5,712 nt of DNA, taken from NCBI GenBank assembly GCA_964367645.1, contig CAYIYN010000085.1, forward strand, positions 1-5,712. Reading direction: 5' to 3'. This DNA comes from RGIG4097 sp964367645. GTDB lineage: Bacteria > Bacillota > Clostridia > Christensenellales > CAG-917. Position 1 is the stretch's first letter; each line of letters opens with the position of its first letter. The notes beneath the pieces are model-generated. The model was not told the DNA's origin, did not search any database, and was given only the letters and a program-made list of their open reading frames with translations. The translations under genes were made by a program, and so were the position numbers. Below are positions 1 through 5,712 of this stretch, piece after piece.

Positions 1-15
1 AATTCGATGGTAATA

Positions 16-50
16 TATATAACTTAAGTCAAAAGGACTTAAGTTATATA
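16..50. repeat. 15-bp perfect inverted repeat upstream of addB
   Basis: The arms are 16-30 and 36-50, perfectly complementary over 15 bp, separated by a 5-base A-rich loop (31-35). Each arm contains the same self-palindromic octamer ACTTAAGT (22-29 and 37-44), so the element can be read as one hairpin or as two copies of a small dyad with centres 15 bp apart. A run of seven T follows at 59-65, eight bases after the stem. It could be an intrinsic terminator for an upstream gene outside the window, but the stem is very AT-rich and the T-run does not abut it. It could instead be a protein-binding operator, since it overlaps the candidate promoter. The structure is certain; the function is not. 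Confidence 0.85.
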
Positions 51-52
51 AT
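24..52 (+). promoter_or_regulatory. candidate sigma-A-type promoter for addBA
   Basis: A perfect -10 hexamer TATAAT lies at 47-52. A 17-bp spacer separates it from TTAAGT at 24-29, a weak -35 match (3 of 6 to TTGACA). The predicted start of transcription is near 58-60, giving a leader of about 25 bases before the ATG at 84. The promoter elements sit inside the inverted repeat, so a protein bound to the repeat would block RNA polymerase. In AT-rich intergenic DNA a TATAAT can occur by chance, so this is a position-based inference. Confidence 0.4.
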
Positions 53-83
53 CCAAAGTTTTTTTGTGTGTTATGATGATATT

Positions 84-3000
84 ATGAAACTGATTATTTC
101 CAACACAACAAGAGGGGCTTTTGAGGGTGTGCTATCCGACATCAAAGCTATCTTAAGTGACGGCAGCGAATGTGTGGTTTTAACAACCGACAGAATGACT
201 GCCACTGTTGAACGGGCGCTGCTGGATTCTATGAAAATGGACGGCAGAGCGTGTTCTTTCAATTTGGACGTGACAACGTTTACAAGGCTTGGCACCCAAA
301 CGGTAAAATGCTCGCCTTCAAAATGTCTTACACCGGAGGGCAGCGTAATGCTGCTTGCCGACGTACTGTCAAAGCGCAAAGACGACTTGGATTATTATAG
401 AGGTGCCGCTCATATAAACGGATTTGCTTCCGAACTCTACGCGGCTTTTACGTCACTGAGAAACAGCGGAATATCATCACAGAAATTAAGAGAAAAAGCA
501 GAGAGTTTTCCTTTTTCATTGAAAAGAAAAATGTCGGATTTGGCATCCGTTTACGAGGGATATTCGGAAGCGCTCAGCGGCCGCTATATAGATTCAACAA
601 CAAGGCTGGAGGCATTTACAAAATACCTTAAAGAAATTGCATACAAGGGAGAAAACGTTCCCAAACACTTTTTTGTTATAGATTTCACGGATTTTACCGT
701 TCCGCAACTTGACGTTTTGGACGCGCTCAACTGTTGTGCGTTGTCACTTACCGTCGGTGCGGTCAGCGGAATGAAAAACCCCAACCGCCGAATATATCCC
801 GATTATGCAATCGAAAAACTTAAATCAAGGGTGGATAACAATCCAAAGGTAAATTACCGTTTTGAAGACCTTGACTCGGTATCGGACGCGATTGGCAAAA
901 ACCTGTTCGGCTATGAAAACGTTGAGCCTGTGGAAAATCCTATTCTGATTGGCGGCGAAGGCGGCGAAAGGCGCAAAATCAAACTTCTTTCAACGCTAAA
1001 CCGTCGCGACGAGGTGTTAAACCTTGTCTTGGATATCGTTCAAAAAGTCCGACAGGGAGCAAGATATCGTGATATAGAGGTGCTTGTTTCGGATTTGAAA
1101 GGATATGAGCCGTTGCTGAAAAGCACGCTGACCAGATACGGAGTTCCTTTTTTTACCGATACGAAACAACTTCTTTCAGAACAGACAAAAGTGCGTTTTC
1201 TGCTTTCTGCAATAGCCGCTGTCAGAGCGTCATTAAGACGAGAAGAAGTGCAGGACTTTGTCAAAAATCCGCTCTTTTGCAATGGACTTGACTTGGACGA
1301 AATCTGCAAAGAAGCAAACAACGCGCAAAACTCCGATAGCCAAAATAACGCACAAAACTCCGATAGCCAAAATAACGCACAAAGCACCAAAAATGAAAAC
1401 AGCGCGAAGAGCGAAAATAAGATAAGCGGAGAGGATGCGGTTTTTAAGTTTGAAAATTACGTTTTGGAATACGACGTGAATTTCGGCGTTTTCAATTCGT
1501 CTTTTTCATACGGCGGCGGCGATTTGCTTTTAGCGGCAGAATCGGTGAGAAAAAAATTGCTATATTCTCTGTCACCCTTTTTATCTTTGAAAAACACAGC
1601 GGATATAGGAGAATTTGTTGAAGCGTCGCGCTTCTTTTTGAACGAGTGCGAAGAAGTTTGGGCGCATCATACAGCCAAATTGACGTCACTCAGCGCGTAT
1701 TATCTTAAATGCGCCGAGCAGGTTGACGGCAAAATCAAATCCGTACTTGACGAAATCGAAGATGTGCTGGACGGAAAATACGACATTGACGGCTTTGAAC
1801 TCATTTTGAAATCAATGCTCCAAAAATTGACGATATCCCTTGTGCCGACCTATCTTGACTGCGTATTCATCGGCGATTTGGAAAGCCGATTTATCGGCGG
1901 AAAAGATTTATATATACTAGGCGCAAACGCAGGGCTGTTCCCTGCGGAGAAAAGCGGAGGCACGGTGCTGACTCCGCACGATGAAGAGCTTTTGGAAACA
2001 GCGGGGCTGACACTTTCGCCAAACGCAAAGCGCAAGGTGCTGACAGAACTATTTTCGGTGACGGAGGCCATAAAAAAAGTGCGCGGAGAACTTGTTGTGT
2101 CTTTTGCGGAAAGTTGCCCATCGGGGCCGCTCAAACCGTCCACGGTAGTCGCACAGTTGCAGTCGGTTATCTGTCAAGACAAAAAACCTCTTCCTGTGCA
2201 AAGGGTGGTCTTTGCCGATTACGCAGCTGAAAGATTGCGTGGGACAACACCCGAAGTCAAACATGCGTTTTATGACAAAATCTCGGCACTTTTTTCTACC
2301 GACACCGCATGCCGATACGAGGTTTTGAACAATGCGGTATCCGCTCGGGCGCCTTACGGCGACATAGAGTATTACCGTGCGGCTTATTCGTTTTTGAGCG
2401 AAGAGGAAAAACGCCCGATTGAAAGATTGTATCACCTGCCTGAAAAACTTGAGTTGACATCGCTAAAACGTGGCGTGAAATCAATTAAAACCAGTGTAAG
2501 CCGACTGGAATGTTATTATAAATGCCCGTTTATGTATTTTTTGAATTATACTTTGCGCCTAAAAGAGCGTGAAGAAAGTCAGATTAAAACGCTCGAACAC
2601 GGCACTCTTTTGCACTATATTCTCGAATGTTTTTATCGCGCCCTGAAAGACGGAAAGGCAACCGAGAATAACGCGGCGGCGATTGCCTCTTCGGCATTTT
2701 ACGACTTTGTTAAAAACGACGAAAAACTGTCGCGGATATTGTCGGGCGGCGGTGCCGAATCAAGGCAACTGGTGCGAGTAAAAGAAGAGGGCGAAAAAGC
2801 CTGCGCGGATCTTTATGCGCTGTCGCTCCGCTCGGAATTCAAGCCCGCCTACCTCGAGGCATATTTTGGACAAGGTGGCGAGTTGAAACCAATCAGCGTG
2901 ACGGTTGACGGGGTTAGAGTGGAACTTGAAGGCAAAATCGACCGTGTGGATAGTTGCGGCGACCATTTTACCGTCATCGACTACAAAACTTATAAAGGCG

Positions 3001-3605
3001 CAGCCTTGCCGCTGAATGAAGTGTACTACGGTCAAAAACTCCAACTTTACGTCTATGTAGAAGCACTAATTGAAAACCTTAATTTGAAACCTGCCGGAGT
3101 GTTTTATCTGCCCATTTTTCAAGCGTTTGACGCTGAAAATACAAGATATAAACTGCGAGGACAAGTGAGCGACAATATTGACATCAGACGACGTTTGGAC
3201 ATCAACAGCACAGACAAAAATCTTCCGACATACCTTCCCGTTGCGCAAAAAGGGAACAAACTGTTGAACACTTATTTATCCGAAGAGAAGTTTTTGCAAC
3301 TTGCAAAATATGCAAAAGCGCTTTCGGCTGAGGGCGTGCGCGGAATATTAAACGGTTATGTTAAACCAGTGCCGGCAGACGGCGCTTGCGCATTTTGTTC
3401 CTACTTCAAAATTTGTCCCTACAAAGAACAGAACGTCAGAGCGAAACGCAATCTAAATGAAAACGCGTTTGAAATTGAAAAAGAGAGCGAAAGCAACGAA
3501 GTAAACATCGGAGAAACGGGTTCGGTTGAAAAAATCAATCCTCAAAACTTTGTTGATAATCAAAAAACTTCTGTGCGTGTAAACGACAAGGTAGGAAACG
3601 TTTAA
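84..3605 (+). CDS. addB: AddB, ATP-dependent helicase/deoxyribonuclease subunit B
   Basis: This is the B subunit of the cytoplasmic AddAB (RexAB) complex that resects double-strand DNA ends for recombination. The protein has 1173 residues, a normal AddB length. The helicase-like part shows family blocks: EVLNLVLDIV then RYRDIEVL (about 327-334), GVPFFTD (353-359) and ILGANAGLFP (611-620). The C-terminal PD-(D/E)XK nuclease has GTLLH (840-844), GKIDRVD with D953, VIDYK with D966 and K968, and Q984/Q987 before LYVY. Four cysteines, C814 (in KCPF), C1102, C1105 and C1111, match the 4Fe-4S pattern of AddB nucleases. The N-terminus begins MKLIISNTTRGAFEG and lacks the GRxGSGKS P-loop seen in Bacillus AddB. 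Residues 412-447 form a repeat-containing hydrophilic linker, and about 60 charged residues trail the last cysteine. I chose the ATG at 84 over the in-frame GTG at 66 because the beta-strand MKLII opens the protein as in relatives; neither start has a clear Shine-Dalgarno. The stop overlaps the addA start. Confidence 0.97.
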   Translation: MKLIISNTTRGAFEGVLSDIKAILSDGSECVVLTTDRMTATVERALLDSMKMDGRACSFNLDVTTFTRLGTQTVKCSPSKCLTPEGSVMLLADVLSKRKDDLDYYRGAAHINGFASELYAAFTSLRNSGISSQKLREKAESFPFSLKRKMSDLASVYEGYSEALSGRYIDSTTRLEAFTKYLKEIAYKGENVPKHFFVIDFTDFTVPQLDVLDALNCCALSLTVGAVSGMKNPNRRIYPDYAIEKLKSRVDNNPKVNYRFEDLDSVSDAIGKNLFGYENVEPVENPILIGGEGGERRKIKLLSTLNRRDEVLNLVLDIVQKVRQGARYRDIEVLVSDLKGYEPLLKSTLTRYGVPFFTDTKQLLSEQTKVRFLLSAIAAVRASLRREEVQDFVKNPLFCNGLDLDEICKEANNAQNSDSQNNAQNSDSQNNAQSTKNENSAKSENKISGEDAVFKFENYVLEYDVNFGVFNSSFSYGGGDLLLAAESVRKKLLYSLSPFLSLKNTADIGEFVEASRFFLNECEEVWAHHTAKLTSLSAYYLKCAEQVDGKIKSVLDEIEDVLDGKYDIDGFELILKSMLQKLTISLVPTYLDCVFIGDLESRFIGGKDLYILGANAGLFPAEKSGGTVLTPHDEELLETAGLTLSPNAKRKVLTELFSVTEAIKKVRGELVVSFAESCPSGPLKPSTVVAQLQSVICQDKKPLPVQRVVFADYAAERLRGTTPEVKHAFYDKISALFSTDTACRYEVLNNAVSARAPYGDIEYYRAAYSFLSEEEKRPIERLYHLPEKLELTSLKRGVKSIKTSVSRLECYYKCPFMYFLNYTLRLKEREESQIKTLEHGTLLHYILECFYRALKDGKATENNAAAIASSAFYDFVKNDEKLSRILSGGGAESRQLVRVKEEGEKACADLYALSLRSEFKPAYLEAYFGQGGELKPISVTVDGVRVELEGKIDRVDSCGDHFTVIDYKTYKGAALPLNEVYYGQKLQLYVYVEALIENLNLKPAGVFYLPIFQAFDAENTRYKLRGQVSDNIDIRRRLDINSTDKNLPTYLPVAQKGNKLLNTYLSEEKFLQLAKYAKALSAEGVRGILNGYVKPVPADGACAFCSYFKICPYKEQNVRAKRNLNENAFEIEKESESNEVNIGETGSVEKINPQNFVDNQKTSVRVNDKVGNV
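1320..1382 (+). repeat. 27-bp tandem repeat, 2.3 copies, inside addB
   Basis: Copy 1 is 1320-1346, copy 2 is 1347-1373, and the first nine bases of a third copy are 1374-1382. Copies 1 and 2 differ at one base (GCG versus GCA in the second codon). The unit is nine codons, encoding NAQNSDSQN, so changes in copy number keep the reading frame. It opens a hydrophilic stretch rich in N, S, K and E (to about 1424) between the block NPLFCNGLDLDEI and the block FENYVLEYD. AddB relatives usually have these two blocks close together, so this is probably a disordered loop insertion expanded by slippage. Confidence 0.93.
3593..3596 (+). promoter_or_regulatory. ribosome binding site of addA
   Basis: AGGA lies eight bases before the ATG at 3605, within the last codons of addB. 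With the TAATG stop/start overlap this supports the chosen addA start and suggests translational coupling, with ribosomes ending addB able to restart on addA. The match to the anti-Shine-Dalgarno is short. Confidence 0.6.
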
Positions 3606-5712
3606 TGGGCGATGTGATTAAATTTTCAGAATTGACTCCCGATCAACAGCGCGCAATAGTTACCGACGGAAGAGTTGTGATTTCCGCTGCGGCGGGCAGC
3701 GGCAAAACTACGGCTATGCTGGTTGCAATAGCAGACAAAATCCGTGTCGGAACATCACTCAATAATATGCTGATTTTGGTCTACAACGATGCGACCGCAA
3801 TCGAACTTAAAGAAAAACTGAGAGGCGAACTGTTTTTAAGAGCCTGCACATCAAGCGGCGAAGAAGCAAAGATATACCGCAAGCAACTCGACGAATTGTC
3901 GTTTGCGCATATAAGCACCATTCACGCGTTTTGTCAGGCACTTATCCGCGAAAATTTTGAAAAACTGGGCATTTCGCCTTCATTTTCGGTTTTGGACGAA
4001 GCAACTCATTCGGCGTATATGTCGCGCGCTTTGGACAAAGTTTTTGTTTCCTACGATGAAAGCGACGACGAAGTTTTCAAAGCCGTCAGCACGGTCTTTG
4101 CAATGACGAGAAACGACGATGATTTCCGAGCTTGTCTTTTAAAACTCTACCGGCACTTAGACGTTCAACCCGATAGGGAAGGCTTTTTGAAAACGATTGA
4201 AAACTGTTATGTCGACCCATATAAAAACGCCTTCATAGACATCCTTGTGTCGTCCGCCAAGCGAGCGGCTTCGGCACTGGAAAAAGAATCGGAATATCTA
4301 CTGCCACTTCTTGTCGGTTGCGGCGAAAATTCCTATGCGGACAACGCTGCGTCCATAAATCGCGCCATGAAAACGCTGCTTTCTATCTCCGACAGTCCGT
4401 CGCGCAAAGAACTGGATATTCTCGTGGGTTTTAGTGCAATTAATTCGTGGCTGAGCAGTGCCAGAAAGAAAATCGGCAGTGACACGGCGGAAGAGATATT
4501 AAACCGCATAAAAAACTGTCAAACGGCAGCAAAAAATATCTTTGCGCCCTTTGAGATTTTTGCCGATAAAGAGGCATACGAGAAAGACTTTTTCCAAAAT
4601 AGACTATACGCGCGAAAACTGATAGAAATCGTGCTTAAGTTTGATAAAGAATTGTATGCGTTGAAAGCCGTCGATAACGTGCTGTCTTTTTCCGATTTGG
4701 AGCATAAGGCAACGGAACTTACCGACATTTTGAAAGCAAACGGAGATTTGGGTACCATTGCCGTGTACGATTACGTTTTTGTGGACGAGTGTCAGGACGT
4801 AAACCCCACGCAAGAATATATTATCAACTCGCTTATAAGCGCAAACGCCTTTATGGTAGGCGACGTCAAACAGAGCATATACGGCTTTAGACTTGCAGAC
4901 CCGGATTTGTTCCTAAAGCGTTATGAAAACGCGTTAAGTGAGGGCAAAGCAGTTTCGTTCAACCGCAATTTTCGCTCTCACAGTCAGATTTTGGATTTTA
5001 TCAACGGTGTTTTCAGCGCAGTTATGACCTTGGAGAGTGCGGATATAGACTACGCAAACGAAGCCGCTTTTGAAAAGGAAACGGACAAAACAAACGGCAC
5101 GGTGGAATTGCACCTTTTCTCCGGGCAAAAACCGGAAGTCCGCACCGTTGGCGGATTGTATAAACTGCTTGAAGACACTCCCGAAGAAGAAGACGGCGAC
5201 GTCACGGAATACGAAGCGGCATTTATCGCCTCCAAAATCAAAGAACTGGTTAACAAAGCGCCTGCCGACGACAAAGGCAATCTTTTAACCTACGGCGATA
5301 TTGCGATTTTGCTTAGGTCGCGTAACGCTGCCGCTTCAAAAATTATGTCGGTTTTGCGTGCGGAAGGCATACCTGTTGACGATGCCGCTTTCAGCCGCGA
5401 CGACGACCACCCGGAAAAAGAACTTATCAACTTTTTGAAAGTCTTGGACAATCCCAGACAAGATATTCCGCTTTGCGGCTTTTTGATGTCTTGGTTTGGC
5501 GGATTGGACGAAAACGACCTTAACGATATCTCAAGATGTTCAAAAGATACAGATTTGGGGTTTTACGATTCTCTCTTGCGACGCGCCCAAACGGTCGATA
5601 ATTTAGGGAAAAAAATAAATTTGATTTTAGCAACAATGGACAATTATCGGCTTAAAGCCAGTTTTTTGAGCGTCGGAGAATTGCTTGCGGTCATCGTCAC
5701 AGATTACAGTTA
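3605..5712 (+). CDS. addA: AddA, ATP-dependent helicase/nuclease subunit A (5' part, runs off window)
   Basis: This is the UvrD/Rep-type superfamily 1A motor subunit of AddAB. It translocates 3'-5' on single-stranded DNA using ATP and, in full-length members (about 1200 residues), ends in a RecB-type nuclease domain. The frame is open from the ATG at 3605 to the edge: 702 whole codons plus two bases. Visible motifs are the Q motif LTPDQQRAI (10-18), Walker A AAAGSGKT (28-35, K34), motif Ia region LVYNDATAIEL (58-68), motif Ib ISTIHAFC (103-110), the family signature SFSDLEH (361-367), Walker B VDECQD (393-398, D394/E395), motif III MVGDVKQSIYGFR (417-429, Q423, R429) and motif IV NRNFRSH (453-459). 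YGDIAILLRS (563-572) and DNPRQDIPL further on are also typical of AddA. Motif Ia departs from the common TFTNxAA form, and G427 replaces a frequent arginine. Motifs V and VI and the nuclease are outside the window, so completeness cannot be judged. The start overlaps the addB stop by one base. Confidence 0.97.
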   Translation, partial: MGDVIKFSELTPDQQRAIVTDGRVVISAAAGSGKTTAMLVAIADKIRVGTSLNNMLILVYNDATAIELKEKLRGELFLRACTSSGEEAKIYRKQLDELSFAHISTIHAFCQALIRENFEKLGISPSFSVLDEATHSAYMSRALDKVFVSYDESDDEVFKAVSTVFAMTRNDDDFRACLLKLYRHLDVQPDREGFLKTIENCYVDPYKNAFIDILVSSAKRAASALEKESEYLLPLLVGCGENSYADNAASINRAMKTLLSISDSPSRKELDILVGFSAINSWLSSARKKIGSDTAEEILNRIKNCQTAAKNIFAPFEIFADKEAYEKDFFQNRLYARKLIEIVLKFDKELYALKAVDNVLSFSDLEHKATELTDILKANGDLGTIAVYDYVFVDECQDVNPTQEYIINSLISANAFMVGDVKQSIYGFRLADPDLFLKRYENALSEGKAVSFNRNFRSHSQILDFINGVFSAVMTLESADIDYANEAAFEKETDKTNGTVELHLFSGQKPEVRTVGGLYKLLEDTPEEEDGDVTEYEAAFIASKIKELVNKAPADDKGNLLTYGDIAILLRSRNAAASKIMSVLRAEGIPVDDAAFSRDDDHPEKELINFLKVLDNPRQDIPLCGFLMSWFGGLDENDLNDISRCSKDTDLGFYDSLLRRAQTVDNLGKKINLILATMDNYRLKASFLSVGELLAVIVTDYS

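Noticed and set aside
66..83. GTG at 66 as the addB start, adding six residues (MCYDDI)
   Set aside because: It has no ribosome binding site, directly follows the T-run, and the extra residues precede the beta-strand MKLII with which relatives open. I kept ATG 84, with some doubt.
1320..1382. CRISPR-like direct repeats
   Set aside because: The copies are contiguous with no spacers, in frame, and inside addB, so this is a coding tandem repeat.
1040..1390. Minus-strand open frame of 116 codons with a repeated WLSEFCALF segment
   Set aside because: It is antisense to addB. The apparent protein repeat is only the reverse reading of the 27-bp tandem repeat, and there is no start context or family likeness.
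2049..2435. Minus-strand open frame of 128 codons
   Set aside because: It lies wholly within conserved addB coding sequence, and the composition looks like an antisense shadow.
5070..5288. Plus-strand open frame of 72 codons, lysine- and threonine-rich
   Set aside because: It is an out-of-frame reading inside addA, whose own frame here carries conserved helicase sequence up to and beyond this stretch.
5710..5712. Possible stop at the window end (the last two bases are TA)
   Set aside because: Full-length AddA runs about 500 residues further, and relatives have a conserved tyrosine near here. The partial codon is more likely TAT or TAC, and the gene is simply cut by the window.

Overview
The window carries one operon-like pair of genes, both on the + strand: a complete addB (84-3605) followed, with a one-base overlap, by the 5' part of addA (3605 to the window edge). 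Together they encode the AddAB helicase-nuclease, the functional counterpart of RecBCD, which processes double-strand DNA ends for RecA-dependent repair. AddB-type subunits with a C-terminal iron-sulfur nuclease domain next to AddA are typical of Bacillota. The divergent sequence, moderate GC and mixed codon use suggest an uncultured clostridial or Christensenellales-like lineage, but no genus can be named from this window. The standard genetic code fits throughout.

Layout: positions 1-83 are intergenic and hold a 15-bp perfect inverted repeat (16-50) whose right arm overlaps a consensus -10 hexamer (47-52), then a T-tract (59-65). addB follows, 1173 codons from the ATG at 84. It contains a helicase-like region without a visible P-loop, a short tandem repeat (1320-1382) in a hydrophilic linker, and a C-terminal nuclease domain with the four cysteines of an Fe-S cluster. 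addA starts at 3605. Its 702 visible codons include helicase motifs Q, I, Ia, Ib, II, III and IV. The rest of its helicase core and its own nuclease domain lie beyond the window.

In the known AddAB mechanism, AddA is the 3'-5' motor and carries one nuclease domain. AddB carries the second nuclease domain, stabilised by the Fe-S cluster, and a catalytically dead helicase fold used for Chi recognition. The tight coupling of the two genes fits production of subunits in a 1:1 complex.

I see no undescribed system here. This is a core DNA-repair locus. The points worth a second look are the promoter-palindrome arrangement, the missing AddB P-loop, the repeat insertion and an altered motif Ia in AddA.
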